From: Viola odorata
Taxonomy: Eukaryota; Streptophyta; Magnoliopsida; Malpighiales; Violaceae
NCBI GenBank assembly: GCA_963691705.1
Contig: OY829541.1
Span: 18,160,564-18,224,563, forward strand
DNA: 64,000 bases
Direction: 5' to 3'
Part shown: positions 10,301 to 25,465 of the stretch, in pieces
How the letters are laid out: each line of letters begins with the position of its first letter
Position numbering within the stretch: position 1 is the first letter of the stretch
Translations under genes and position numbers: made by a program
Notes under the pieces: generated by a model
Seen by the model: the letters and a program-made list of their open reading frames with translations, nothing else
What the model was told of the DNA's origin: nothing
Databases searched by the model: none

Positions 10301-13300
10301 AATTTCAACTTCTAGACCATGCCCAACGGCATGTCACACTCCAATTTCTAATCCATGCCCAAACGGCCTGTCAATTTCATAATTTCAATTTCTAAGCCAT
10401 GCCCAACGGCATGTCAACTTTCAATTTCAATTTCTAGACCATGCCCAATCGGCATGTCGAATTTCATAACTTCAATTTCTATACCATGCCCAACGGCATG
10501 TCAAATTTCAATTTCAATTTCTAGACTATGCCCAACGGCATGTCAAATTTTAATTTCAATTTCTAGACCATGCCCAACGGCATGTCACACTCCAATTTCT
10601 AATCCATGCCCCAACGGCATGTCAATTTTATAATTTCAATTTCTAAACCATGCCCAATCGGCATGTCAAATTTCAATTTCTAATCCATGCCCAAACGGCA
10701 TGTCAATTTCATAATTTCAATTTCTAAACCATGCCCAACGGCATGTCAACTTTCCATTTCTATTTCAATTTCTAGACCAAGCCCAACGGCAAGTCAAATT
10801 TCAATTTCAATTTCTAGACCATGCCCAACGGCATGTCACATTCCAATTTCTAAACCATGCCCAAACGGCATGTCAATTTTATAATTTCAATTTCTAAACC
10901 ATGCCCAATCGGCATGTCAAATTTCAATTTCAAATCCATGCCCAAACTGTATGTCAATTTCATAATTTCAATTTCTAAACCATGCCCAAGGGCATGTCAA
11001 CTTTCAATTTCAATTTCAATTTCTAGACCATGCCCAACGGCATGTCAAATTTCAATTTCAACTTCTAGACCATGCCCAACGGCATGTCACACTCCAATAT
11101 CTAATCCATGCCCAAACGGCATGTCAATTTTATAATTTCAATTTCTAAACCATGCCCAATCGGCATGTCAAATTTCAATTTCTAATCCATGCACAAACGG
11201 CATGTCAATTTCATAATTTCAATTTCTAAACCATGCCCAGCGGCATGTCAACTTTCAATTTCAATTTCAATTTCTAGACCAAGCCCAACGGCATGTCAAA
11301 TTTCAATTTCAATTTCTAGACCATGCCCAACGGCATGTCACATTCCAATTTCTAAACCATGCCCAAACGGCATGTCAATTTTATAATTTCAATTTCTAAA
11401 CCATGCCAAATCGGCATGTCAAATTTCAATTTCTAATCCATGCCCAAACTGCATGTCAATTTCATAATTTCAATTTCTAAACCATGCCCAACGGCATGTC
11501 AACTTTCAATTTCAATTTCAATTTCTAGACCATGCCCAACGGCATGTCAAATTTCAATTTCAACTTCTAAACCATGCCCAACGACATGTCACACTCCAAT
11601 TTCTAATCCATGCCCAAACGGCATGTCAATTTCATAATTTCAATTTCTAAGCCATGCCCAACGGCATGTCAACTTTCAATTTCAATTTCTAGACCATGCC
11701 CAATCGGCATGTCGAATTTCATAACTTCAATTTCTAAACCATGCCCAACGGCAGGTCAAATTTCAATTTCAATTTCTAGACCATGCCCAACGGCATGTCA
11801 AATTTTAATTTCAATTTCTAGACCATGCCCAACGCCATGTCACACTCCAATTTCTAATCCATGCCCAAACGGCATGTCAATTTTATAATTTCAATTTCTA
11901 AGCCATGCCCAACGGCATGTCAACTTTCAATTTCAATTTCTAGACCATGCCCAATCGGCATGTCGAATTTCATAATTTCAATTTCTAAACCATGCCCAAC
12001 GGCATGTCAAATTTCAATTTCAATTTCTAGACCATGCCCAACGGCATGTCAAATTTCAATTTCAACTTCTAGACCATGCCCAACGGCATGTGACAATCCA
12101 ATTTCTAATCCATGCCCAAACGGCATGTCAATTTTATAATTTCAATTTCTAAACCATGCCCAATCGGCATGTGAAATTTCAATTTCTAATCCATGCCCAA
12201 ACGGCATGTCAATTTCATAATTTCAATTTCTAAACCATGCCCAACGGCATGTCAACTTTCCATTTCTATTTCAATTTCTAGACCAAGCCCAACGGCAAGT
12301 CAAATTTCAATTTCAATTTCTAGACCATGCCCAACGGCATGTGACATTCCAATTTCTAAACGATGCCCAAACAGCATGTCAATTTTATAATTTCAATTTC
12401 TAAACCATGCCCAATCGGCATGTCAAATTTCAATTTCAAATCCATGCCCAAACTGTATGTCAATTTCATAATTTCAATTTCTAAACCATGCCCAAGGGCA
12501 TGTCAACTGTCAATTTCAATTTCAATTTCTAGACCATGCCCAACGGCATGTCAAATTTCAATTTCAACTTCTAGACCATGCCCAACGGCATGTCACACTC
12601 CAATATCTAATCCATGCCCAAACGACATGTCAATTTCATAATTTCAATTTCTAAGCCATGCCCAACGGCATGTCAACTTTCAATTTCAATTTCTAGACCA
12701 TGCCCAATCGGCATGTCGAATTTCATAATTTCAATTTCTAAACCATGCCCAACGGCATGTCAAATTTCAATTTCAATTTCTAGACCATGCCCAACGGCAT
12801 GTCAAATTTTAATTTCAATTTCTAGACCATGCCCAACGGCATGTCACACTCCAATTTCTAATCCATGCGCAAACGACATGTCAATTTTATAATTTCAATT
12901 TCTAAACCATGCCCAATAGGCATGTCAAATTTTAATTTCTAATCCATGCCCAAACGGCATGTCAATTTCATAATTTCAATTTCTAAACCATGCCCAACGG
13001 CATGTCAACTTTCAATTTCAATTTCAATTTCTAGACCAAGCCCAACGGCATGTCAAATTTCAATCACAATTTCTAGACCATGCCCAACGGCATGTCAAAT
13101 TTTAATTTCAATTTCTAGACCATGCCCAACGTCATGTCACACTCCAATTTCTAATCCATGCCCAAAGGGCATGTCAATTTTATAATTTCAATTTCTAAAC
13201 CATGCCCAATCGGCATGTCAAATTTCAATTTCTAATCCATGCCCAAACGGCATGTCAATTTCATAATTTCAATTTCTAAACAATGCCCAACGGCATGTCA

Positions 13301-13489
13301 ACTTTCAATTTCAATTTCAATTTCTAGACCAAGCCCAACGGCATGTCAAATTTCAATTTCAATTTCTAGACCATGCCCAACGGCATGTCACATTCCAATT
13401 TCTAAACCATGCCCAAACGGCATGTCAATTTTATAATTTCAATTTCTAAACCATGCCAAATCGGCATGTCAAATTTCAATTTCTAATCC
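7155..13489 (+). repeat. Tandem duplication of ~3.0-3.3 kb with a 251-bp indel
   Basis: Copy 1 runs 7,155-10,196 and copy 2 runs 10,197-13,489. Landmarks 7155, 7313, 7645 and 7815 recur at +3,042; landmarks 8147, 8317, 8568, 8900, 9070, 9321, 9653 and 9946 recur at +3,293. The 251-bp difference is exactly one higher-order unit gained or lost, located near 10,980-11,230. Copy 2 has the private GTGACAATCC (about 12,088) where copy 1 has GTCACAATCC. Confidence 0.85.
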
Positions 13490-16400
13490 ATGCCCAAACT
13501 GCATGTCAATTTCATAATTTCAATTTCTAAACCATGCCCAACGGCATGTCAGCTTTCAATTTCAATTTCAATTTCTAGACCATGCCCAACGGCATGTCAA
13601 ATTTCAATTTCAACTTCTAGACCATGCCCAACGGCATGTCACACTCCAATTTCTAATCCATGCCCAAACGACATGTCAATTTCATAATTTCAATTTCTAA
13701 GCCATGCCCAACGGCATGTCAACTTTCAATTTCAATTTCAATTTCTAGACCAAGCCCAACGGCATGTCAAATTTCAATCACAATTTCTAGACCATGCCCA
13801 ACGGCATGTCAAATTTTAATTTCAATTTCTAGACCTTGCCCAACGTCATGTCACACTCCAATTTCTAATCCATGCCCAAACGGCATGTCAATTTTATAAT
13901 TTCAATTTCTAAACCATGCCCAATCGGCATGTCAAATTTCAATTTCTAATCCATGCCCAAACGGCATGTCAATTTCATAATTTCAATTTCTAAACAATGC
14001 CCAACGGCATGTCAACTTTCAATTTCAATTTCAATTTCTAGACCAAGCCCAACGGCATGTCAAATTTCAATTTCAATTTCTAGACCATGCCCAACGGCAT
14101 GTCACATTCCAATTTCTAAACCATGCCCAAACGGCATGTCAATTTTATAATTTCAATTTCTAAACCATGCCAAATCGGCATGTCAAATTTCAATTTCTAA
14201 TCCATGCCCAAACTGCATGTCAATTTCATAATTTCAATTTCTAAACCATGCCCAACGGCATGTCAGCTTTCAATTTCAATTTCAATTTCTAGACCATGCC
14301 AAACGGCATGTCAAATTTCAATTTCAACTTCTAGACCATGCCCAACGGCATGTCACACTCCAATTTCTAATCCATGCCCAAACGACATGTCAATTTCATA
14401 ATTTCAATTTCTAAGCCATGCCCAACGACATGTCAACTTTCAATTTCAATTTCTAGACCATGCCCAATCGGCATGTCGAATTTCATAACTTCAATTTCTA
14501 AACCATGCCCAACGGCATGTCAAATTTCAATTTCAATTTCTAGATCATGCCCAACGGCATGTCAAATTTTAATTTCAATTTCTAGACCATGCCCAACGCC
14601 ATGTCACACTCCAATTTCTAATCCATGCCCAAACGGCATGTCAATTTTATAATTTCAATTTCTAAGCCATGCCCAACGGCATGTCAACTTTCAATTTCAA
14701 TTTCTAGACCATGCCCAATCGGCATGTCGAATTTCATAATTTCAATTTCTAAACCATGCCCAACGGCATGTCAAATTTCAATTTCAATTTCTAGACCATG
14801 CCCAACGGCATGTCAAATTTCAATTTCAACTTCTAGACCATGCCCAACGGCATGTCACAATCCAATTTCTAATCCATGCCCAAACGGCATGTCAATTTTA
14901 TAATTTCAATTTCTAAACCATGCCCAATCGGCATGTGAAATTTCAATTTCTAATCCATGCCCAAACGGCATGTCAATTTCATAATTTCAATTTCTAAACC
15001 ATGCCCAACGGCATGTCAACTTTCCATTTCTATTTCAATTTCTAGACCAAGCCCAACGGCAAGTCAAATTTCAATTTCAATTTCTAGACCATGCCCAACG
15101 GCATGTCACATTCCAATTTCTAAACGATGCCCAAACAGCATGTCAATTTTATAATTTCAATTTCTAAACCATGCCCAATCGGCATGTCAAATTTCAATTT
15201 CAAATCCATGCCCAAACTGTATGTCAATTTCATAATTTCAATTTCTAAACCATGCCCAAGGGCATGTCAACTGTCAATTTCAATTTCAATTTCTAGACCA
15301 TGCCCAACGGCATGTCAAATTTCAATTTCAACTTCTAGACCATGCCCAACGGCATGTCACACTCCAATATCTAATCCATGCCCAAACGACATGTCAATTT
15401 CATAATTTCAATTTCTAAGCCATGCCCAACGGCATGTCAACTTTCAATTTCAATTTCTAGACCATGCCCAATCGGCATGTCGAATTTCATAATTTCAATT
15501 TCTAAACCATGCCCAACGGCATGTCAAATTTCAATTTCAATTTCTAGACCATGCCCAACGGCATGTCAAATTTTAATTTCAATTTCTAGACCATGCCCAA
15601 CGGCATGTCACACTCCAATTTCTAATCCATGCGCAAACGACATGTCAATTTTATAATTTCAATTTCTAAACCATGCCCAATAGGCATGTCAAATTTTAAT
15701 TTCTAATCCATGCCCAAACGGCATGTCAATTTCATAATTTCAATTTCTAAACCATGCCCAACGGCATGTCAACTTTCAATTTCAATTTCAATTTCTAGAC
15801 CAAGCCCAACGGCATGTCAAATTTCAATCACAATTTCTAGACCATGCCCAACGGCATGTCAAATTTTAATTTCAATTTCTAGACCATGCCCAACGTCATG
15901 TCACACTCCAATTTCTAATCCATGCCCAAACGGCATGTCAATTTTATAATTTCAATTTCTAAACCATGCCCAATCGGCATGTCAAATTTCAATTTCTAAT
16001 CCATGCCCAAACGGCATGTCAATTTCATAATTTCAATTTCTAAACAATGCCCAACGGCATGTCAACTTTCAATTTCAATTTCAATTTCTAGACCAAGCCC
16101 AACGGCATGTCAAATTTCAATTTCAATTTCTAGACCATGCCCATCGGCATGTCACATTCCAATTTCTAAACCATGCCCAAACGGCATGTCAATTTTATAA
16201 TTTCAATTTCTAAACCATGCCAAATCGGCATGTCAAATTTCAATTTCTAATCCATGCCCAAACTGCATGTCAATTTCATAATTTCAATTTCTAAACCATG
16301 CCCAACGGCATGTCAACTTTCAATTTCTAGACCATGCCCAACGGCATGTCAAATTTCAATTTCAACTTCTAGACCATGCCCAACGGCATGTCACACTCCA

Positions 16401-19400
16401 ATTTCTAATCCATGCCCAAACGGCCTGTCAATTTCATAATTTCAATTTCTAAGCCATGCCCAACGGCATGTCAACTTTCAATTTCAATTTCTAGACCATG
16501 CCCAATCGGCATGTCGAATTTCATAACTTCAATTTCTATACCATGCCCAACGGCATGTCAAATTTCAATTTCAATTTCTAGACTATGCCCAACGGCATGT
16601 CAAATTTTAATTTCAATTTCTAGACCATGCCCAACGGCATGTCACACTCCAATTTCTAATCCATGCCCCAACGGCATGTCAATTTTATAATTTCAATTTC
16701 TAAACCATGCCCAATCGGCATGTCAAATTTCAATTTCTAATCCATGCCCAAACGGCATGTCAATTTCATAATTTCAATTTCTAAACCATGCCCAACGGCA
16801 TGTCAACTTTCCATTTCTATTTCAATTTCTAGACCAAGCCCAACGGCAAGTCAAATTTCAATTACAATTTCTAGACCATGCCCAACGGCATGTCACATTC
16901 CAATTTCTAAACCATGCCCAAACGGCATGTCAATTTTATAATTTCAATTTCTAAACCATGCCCAATCGGCATGTCAAATTTCAATTTCAAATCCATGCCC
17001 AAACTGTATGTCAATTTCATAATTTCAATTTCTAAACCATGCCCAAGGGCATGTCAACTTTCAATTTCAATTTCAATTTCTAGACCATGCCCAACGGCAT
17101 GTCAAATTTCAATTTCAACTTCTAGACCATGCCCAACGGCATGTCACACTCCAATATCTAATCCATGCCCAAACGGCATGTCAATTTTATAATTTCAATT
17201 TCTAAACCATGCCCAATCGGCATGTCAAATTTCAATTTCTAATCCATGCACAAACGGCATGTCAATTTCATAATTTCAATTTCTAAACCATGCCCAGCGG
17301 CATGTCAACTTTCAATTTCAATTTCAATTTCTAGACCAAGCCCAACGGCATGTCAAATTTCAATTTCAATTTCTAGACCATGCCCAACGGCATGTCACAT
17401 TCCAATTTCTAAACCATGCCCAAACGGCATGTCAATTTTATAATTTCAATTTCTAAACCATGCCAAATCGGCATGTCAAATTTCAATTTCTAATCCATGC
17501 CCAAACTGCATGTCAATTTCATAATTTCAATTTCTAAACCATGCCCAACGGCATGTCAACTTTCAATTTCAATTTCAATTTCTAGACCATGCCCAACGGC
17601 ATGTCAAATTTCAATTTCAACTTCTAGACCATGCCCAACGACATGTCACACTCCAATTTCTAATCCATGCCCAAACGGCATGTCAATTTCATAATTTCAA
17701 TTTCTAAGCCATGCCCAACGGCATGTCAACTTTCAATTTCAATTTCTAGACCATGCCCAATCGGCATGTCGAATTTCATAACTTCAATTTCTAAACCATG
17801 CCCAACGGCAGGTCAAATTTCAATTTCAATTTCTAGACCATGCCCAACGGCATGTCAAATTTTAATTTCAATTTCTAGACCATGCCCAACGCCATGTCAC
17901 ACTCCAATTTCTAATCCATGCCCAAACGGCATGTCAATTTTATAATTTCAATTTCTAAGCCATGCCCAACGGCATGTCAACTTTCAATTTCAATTTCTAG
18001 ACCATGCCCAATCGGCATGTCGAATTTCATAATTTCAATTTCTAAACCATGCCCAACGGCATGTCAAATTTCAATTTCAATTTCTAGACCATGCCCAACG
18101 GCATGTCAAATTTCAATTTCAACTTCTGGACCATGCCCAACGGCATGTGACAATCCAATTTCTAATCCATGCCCAAACGGCATGTCAATTTTATAATTTC
18201 AATTTCTAAACCATGCCCAATCGGCATGTGAAATTTCAATTTCTAATCCATGCCCAAACGGCATGTCAATTTCATAATTTCAATTTCTAAACCATGCCCA
18301 ACGGCATGTCAACTTTCCATTTCTATTTCAATTTCTAGACCAAGCCCAACGGCAAGTCAAATTTCAATTTCAATTTCTAGACCATGCCCAACGGCATGTC
18401 ACATTCCAATTTCTAAACGATGCCCAAACAGCATGTCAATTTTATAATTTCAATTTCTAAACCATGCCCAATCGGCATGTCAAATTTCAATTTCAAATCC
18501 ATGCCCAAACTGTATGTCAATTTCATAATTTCAATTTCTAAACCATGCCCAAGGGCATGTCAACTGTCAATTTCAATTTCAATTTCTAGACCATGCCCAA
18601 CGGCATGTCAAATTTCAATTTCAACTTCTAGACCATGCCCAACGGCATGTCACACTCCAATATCTAATCCATGCCCAAACGACATGTCAATTTCATAATT
18701 TCAATTTCTAAGCCATGCCCAACGGCATGTCAACTTTCAATTTCAATTTCTAGACCATGCCCAATCGGCATGTCGAATTTCATAATTTCAATTTCTAAAC
18801 CATGCCCAACGGCATGTCAAATTTCAATTTCAATTTCTAGACCATGCCCAACGGCATGTCAAATTTTAATTTCAATTTCTAGACCATGCCCAACGGCATG
18901 TCACACTCCAATTTCTAATCCATGCGCAAACGACATGTCAATTTTATAATTTCAATTTCTAAACCATGCCCAATAGGCATGTCAAATTTTAATTTCTAAT
19001 CCATGCCCAAACGGCATGTCAATTTCATAATTTCAATTTCTAAACCATGCCCAACGGCATGTCAACTTTCAATTTCAATTTCAATTTCTAGACCAAGCCC
19101 AACGGCATGTCAAATTTCAATCACAATTTCTAGACCATGCCCAACGGCATGTCAAATTTTAATTTCAATTTCTAGACCATGCCCAACGTCATGTCACACT
19201 CCAATTTCTAATCAATGCCCAAAGGGCATGTCAATTTTATAATTTCAATTTCTAAACCATGCCCAATCGGCATGTCAAATTTCAATTTCTAATCCATGCC
19301 CAAACGGCATGTCAATTTCATAATTTCAATTTCTAAACAATGCCCAACGGCATGTCAACTTTCAATTTCAATTTCAATTTCTAGACCAAGCCCAACGGCA

Positions 19401-20007
19401 TGTCAAATTTCAATTTCAATTTCTAGACCATGCCCAACGGCATGTCACATTCCAATTTCTAAACCATGCCCAAACGGCATGTCAATTTTATAATTTCAAT
19501 TTCTAAACCATGCCAAATCGGCATGTCAAATTTCAATTTCTAATCCATGCCCAAACTGCATGTCAATTTCATAATTTCAATTTCTAAACCATGCCCAACG
19601 GCATGTCAGCTTTCAATTTCAATTTCAATTTCTAGACCATGCCCAACGGCATGTCAAATTTCAATTTCAACTTCTAGACCATGCCCAACGGCATGTCACA
19701 CTCCAATTTCTAATCCATGCCCAAACGACATGTCAATTTCATAATTTCAATTTCTAAGCCATGCCCAACGGCATGTCAACTTTCAATTTCAATTTCAATT
19801 TCTAGACCAAGCCCAACGGCATGTCAAATTTCAATCACAATTTCTAGACCATGCCCAACGGCATGTCAAATTTTAATTTCAATTTCTAGACCTTGCCCAA
19901 CGTCATGTCACACTCCAATTTCTAATCCATGCCCAAACGGCATGTCAATTTTATAATTTCAATTTCTAAACCATGCCCAATCGGCATGTCAAATTTCAAT
20001 TTCTAAT
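8470..20007 (+). repeat. 6,057-bp segmental duplication
   Basis: About 8,470-13,950 matches about 14,527-20,007. Word starts at 8568, 8900, 9070, 9321, 9653, 9946, 10197, 10355, 10687, 10857, 11189, 11440, 11610, 11861, 12193, 12363, 12614, 12946, 13239, 13490 and 13660 all recur at +6,057. It carries inside it the earlier 3.0-3.3 kb duplication, so it happened later. The match stops by 20,010, where a unit like the one at 10,687 follows instead. Confidence 0.85.
13239..14373 (+). repeat. Local 714-bp repeat
   Basis: The string from 13,239 to about 13,659 repeats at 13,953-14,373, a shift of 714 bp made of 293+251+170. Shared markers are CTAAACAATGCCC, CAATCACAATT and GTCAGCTTTC. The second copy has GCCAAACGG near 14,298 where the first has GCCCAACGG. 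Confidence 0.8.
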
Positions 20008-23000
20008 CCATGCCCAAACGGCAGGTCAATTTCATAATTTCAATTTCTAAACCATGCCCAACGGCATGTCAACTTTCCATTTCTATTTCAATTTCTAGAC
20101 CAAGCCCAACGGCAAGTCAAATTTCAATTTCAATTTCTAGACCATGCCCAACGGCATGTCACATTCCAATTTCTAAACCATGCCCAAACGGCATGTCAAT
20201 TTTATAATTTCAATTTCTAAACCATGCCCAATCGGCATGTCAAATTTCAATTTCAAATCCATGCCCAAACTGTATGTCAATTTCATAATTTCAATTTCTA
20301 AACCATGCCTAAGGGCATGTCAACTTTCAATTTCAATTTCAATTTCTAGACCATGCCCAACGGCATGTCAAATTTCAATTTCAACTTCTAGACCATGCCC
20401 AACGGCATGTCACACTCCAATTTCTAATCCATGCGCAAACGACATGTCAATTTTATAATTTCAATTTCTAAACCATGCCCAATAGGCATGTCAAATTTTA
20501 ATTTCTAATCCATGCCCAAACGGCATGTCAATTTCATAATTTCAATTTCTAAACCATGCCCAACGGCATGTCAACTTTCAATTTCAATTTCAATTTCTAG
20601 ACCAAGCCCAACGGCATGTCAAATTTCAATCACAATTTCTAGACCATGCCCAACGGCATGTCAAATTTTAATTTCAATTTCTAGACCATGCCCAACGTCA
20701 TGTCACACTCCAATTTCTAATCCATGCCCAAACGGCATGTCAATTTTATAATTTCAATTTCTAAACCATGCCCAATCGGCATGTCAAATTTCAATTTCTA
20801 ATCCATGCCCAAACGGCATGTCAATTTCATAATTTCAATTTCTAAACAATGCCCAACGGCATGTCAACTTTCAATTTCAATTTCAATTTCTAGACCAAGC
20901 CCAACGGCATGTCAAATTTCAATTTCAATTTCTAGACCATGCCCAACGGCATGTCACATTCCAATTTCTAAACCATGCCCAAACGGCATGTCAATTTTAT
21001 AATTTCAATTTCTAAACCATGCCAAATCGGCATGTCAAATTTCAATTTCTAATCCATGCCCAAACTGCATGTCAATTTCATAATTTCAATTTCTAAACCA
21101 TGCCCAACGGCATGTCAACTTTCAATTTCTAGACCATGCCCAACGGCATGTCAAATTTCAATTTCAACTTCTAGACCATGCCCAACGGCATGTCACACTC
21201 CAATTTCTAATCCATGCCCAAACGGCCTGTCAATTTCATAATTTCAATTTCTAAGCCATGCCCAACGGCATGTCAACTTTCAATTTCAATTTCTAGACCA
21301 TGCCCAATCGGCATGTCGAATTTCATAACTTCAATTTCTATACCATGCCCAACGGCATGTCAAATTTCAATTTCAATTTCTAGACTATGCCCAACGGCAT
21401 GTCAAATTTTAATTTCAATTTCTAGACCATGCCCAACGGCATATCACACTCCAATTTCTAATCCATGCCCCAACGGCATGTCAATTTTATAATTTCAATT
21501 TCTAAACCATGCCCAATCGGCATGTCAAATTTCAATTTCTAATCCATGCCCAAACGGCATGTCAATTTCATAATTTCAATTTCTAAACCATGCCCAACGG
21601 CATGTCAACTTTCCATTTCTATTTCAATTTCTAGACCAAGCCCAACGGCAAGTCAAATTTCAATTTCAATTTCTAGACCATGCCCAACGGCATGTCACAT
21701 TCCAATTTCTAAACCATGCCCAAACGGCATGTCAATTTTATAATTTCAATTTCTAAACCATGCCCAATCGGCATGTCAAATTTCAATTTCAAATCCATGC
21801 CCAAACTGTATGTCAATTTCATAATTTCAATTTCTAAACCATGCCCAAGGGCATGTCAACTTTCAATTTCAATTTCAATTTCTAGACCATGCCCAACGGC
21901 ATGTCAAATTTCAATTTCAACTTCTAGACCATGCCCAACGGCATGTCACACTCCAATATCTAATCCATGCCCAAACGGCATGTCAATTTTATAATTTCAA
22001 TTTCTAAACCATGCCCAATCGGCATGTCAAATTTCAATTTCTAATCCATGCACAAACGGCATGTCAATTTCATAATTTCAATTTCTAAACCATGCCCAGC
22101 GGCATGTCAACTTTCAATTTCAATTTCAATTTCTAGACCAAGCCCAACGGCATGTCAAATTTCAATTTCAATTTCTAGACCATGCCCAACGGCATGTCAC
22201 ATTCCAATTTCTAAACCATGCCCAAACGGCATGTCAATTTTATAATTTCAATTTCTAAACCATGCCAAATCGGCATGTCAAATTTCAATTTCTAATCCAT
22301 GCCCAAACTGCATGTCAATTTCATAATTTCAATTTCTAAACCATGCCCAACGGCATGTCAGCTTTCAATTTCAATTTCAATTTCTAGACCATGCCCAACG
22401 GCATGTCAAATTTCAATTTCAACTTCTAGACCATGCCCAACGGCATGTCACACTCCAATTTCTAATCCATGCCCAAACGACATGTCAATTTCATAATTTC
22501 AATTTCTAAGCCATGCCCAACGGCATGTCAACTTTCAATTTCAATTTCAATTTCTAGACCAAGCCCAACGGCATGTCAAATTTCAATCACAATTTCTAGA
22601 CCATGCCCAACGGCATGTCAAATTTTAATTTCAATTTCTAGACCATGCCCAACGTCATGTCACACTCCAATTTCTAATCCATGCCCAAAGGGCATGTCAA
22701 TTTTATAATTTCAATTTCTAAACCATGCCCAATCGGCATGTCAAATTTCAATTTCTAATCCATGCCCAAACGGCATGTCAATTTCATAATTTCAATTTCT
22801 AAACCATGCCCAACGGCATGTCAACTTTCAATTTCAATTTCAATTTCTAGACCAAGCCCAACGGCATGTCAAATTTCAATCACAATTTCTAGACCATGCC
22901 CAACGGCATGTCAAATTTTAATTTCAATTTCTAGACCATGCCCAACGTCATGTCACACTCCAATTTCTAATCCATGCCCAAAGGGCATGTCAATTTTATA

Positions 23001-25465
23001 ATTTCAATTTCTAAACCATGCCCAATCGGCATGTCAAATTTCAATTTCTAATCCATGCCCAAACGGCATGTCAATTTCATAATTTCAATTTCTAAACAAT
23101 GCCCAACGGCATGTCAACTTTCAATTTCAATTTCAATTTCTAGACCAAGCCCAACGGCATGTCAAATTTCAATTTCAATTTCTAGACCATGCCCAACGGC
23201 ATGTCACATTCCAATTTCTAAACCATGCCCAAACGGCATGTCAATTTTATAATTTCAATTTCTAAACCATGCCAAATCGGCATGTCAAATTTCAATTTCT
23301 AATCCATGCCCAAACTGCATGTCAATTTCATAATTTCAATTTCTAAACCATGCCCAACGGCATGTCAGCTTTCAATTTCAATTTCAATTTCTAGACCATG
23401 CCCAACGGCATGTCAAATTTCAATTTCAACTTCTAGACCATGCCCAACGGCATGTCACACTCCAATTTCTAATCCATGCCCAAACGACATGTCAATTTCA
23501 TAATTTCAATTTCTAAGCCATGCCCAACGGCATGTCAACTTTCAATTTCAATTTCAATTTCTAGACCAAGCCCAACGGCATGTCAAATTTCAATCACAAT
23601 TTCTAGACCATGCCCAACGGCATGTCAAATTTTAATTTCAATTTCTAGACCTTGCCCAACGTCATGTCACACTCCAATTTCTAATCCATGCCCAAACGGC
23701 ATGTCAATTTTATAATTTCAATTTCTAAACCATGCCCAATCGGCATGTCAAATTTCAATTTCTAATCCATGCCCAAACGGCATGTCAATTTCATAATTTC
23801 AATTTCTAAACCATGCCCAACGGCATGTCAACTTTCCATTTCTATTTCAATTTCTAGACCAAGCCCAACGGCAAGTCAAATTTCAATTTCAATTTCTAGA
23901 CCATGCCCAACGGCATGTCACATTCCAATTTCTAAACCATGCCCAAACGGCATGTCAATTTTATAATTTCAATTTCTAAACCATGCCCAATCGGCATGTC
24001 AAATTTCAATTTCAAATCCATGCCCAAACTGTATGTCAATTTCATAATTTCAATTTCTAAACCATGCCCAAGGGCATGTCAACTTTCAATTTCAATTTCA
24101 ATTTCTAGACCATGCCCAACGGCATGTCAAATTTCAATTTCAACTTCTAGACCATGCCCAACGGCATGTCACACTCCAATTTCTAATCCATGCGCAAACG
24201 ACATGTCAATTTTATAATTTCAATTTCTAAACCATGCCCAATAGGCATGTCAAATTTTAATTTCTAATCCATGCCCAAACGGCATGTCAATTTCATAATT
24301 TCAATTTCTAAACCATGCCCAACGGCATGTCAACTTTCAATTTCAATTTCAATTTCTAGACCAAGCCCAACGGCATGTCAAATTTCAATCACAATTTCTA
24401 GACCATGCCCAACGGCATGTCAAATTTTAATTTCAATTTCTAGACCATGCCCAACGTCATGTCACACTCCAATTTCTAATCCATGCCCAAACGGCATGTC
24501 AATTTTATAATTTCAATTTCTAAACCATGCCCAATCGGCATGTCAAATTTCAATTTCTAATCCATGCCCAAACGGCATGTCAATTTCATAATTTCAATTT
24601 CTAAACAATGCCCAACGGCATGTCAACTTTCAATTTCAATTTCAATTTCTAGACCAAGCCCAACGGCATGTCAAATTTCAATTTCAATTTCTAGACCATG
24701 CCCAACGGCATGTCACATTCCAATTTCTAAACCATGCCCAAACGGCATGTCAATTTTATAATTTCAATTTCTAAACCATGCCAAATCGGCATGTCAAATT
24801 TCAATTTCTAATCCATGCCCAAACTGCATGTCAATTTCATAATTTCAATTTCTAAACCATGCCCAACGGCATGTCAACTTTCAATTTCTAGACCATGCCC
24901 AACGGCATGTCAAATTTCAATTTCAACTTCTAGACCATGCCCAACGGCATGTCACACTCCAATTTCTAATCCATGCCCAAACGGCCTGTCAATTTCATAA
25001 TTTCAATTTCTAAGCCATGCCCAACGGCATGTCAACTTTCAATTTCAATTTCTAGACCATGCCCAATCGGCATGTCGAATTTCATAACTTCAATTTCTAT
25101 ACCATGCCCAACGGCATGTCAAATTTCAATTTCAATTTCTAGACTATGCCCAACGGCATGTCAAATTTTAATTTCAATTTCTAGACCATGCCCAACGGCA
25201 TATCACACTCCAATTTCTAATCCATGCCCCAACGGCATGTCAATTTTATAATTTCAATTTCTAAACCATGCCCAATCGGCATGTCAAATTTCAATTTCTA
25301 ATCCATGCCCAAACGGCATGTCAATTTCATAATTTCAATTTCTAAACCATGCCCAACGGCATGTCAACTTTCCATTTCTATTTCAATTTCTAGACCAAGC
25401 CCAACGGCAAGTCAAATTTCAATTTCAATTTCTAGACCATGCCCAACGGCATGTCACATTCCAAT
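19003..25465 (+). repeat. 3,759-bp segmental duplication
   Basis: About 19,003-21,705 recurs at about 22,762-25,465. Landmarks at 19296, 19547, 19717, 20010, 20180, 20512, 20805, 21056, 21214 and 21546 all shift by 3,759. Both copies hold the 158-bp alpha variant, the GGCCTGTC gamma and the GGCATATCACAC change (21,440 and 25,199), showing recent descent. Confidence 0.82.
22469..23054 (+). repeat. 293-bp tandem duplication
   Basis: Two consecutive 293-bp extended alpha + beta units, at 22,469-22,761 and 22,762-23,054, both carry the uncommon CCCAAAGGGC variant. They differ mainly in the first monomer tail (TCTAAGCC against TCTAAACC). This is a single-unit slip or unequal exchange inside the larger 3,759-bp structure. 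Confidence 0.8.
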
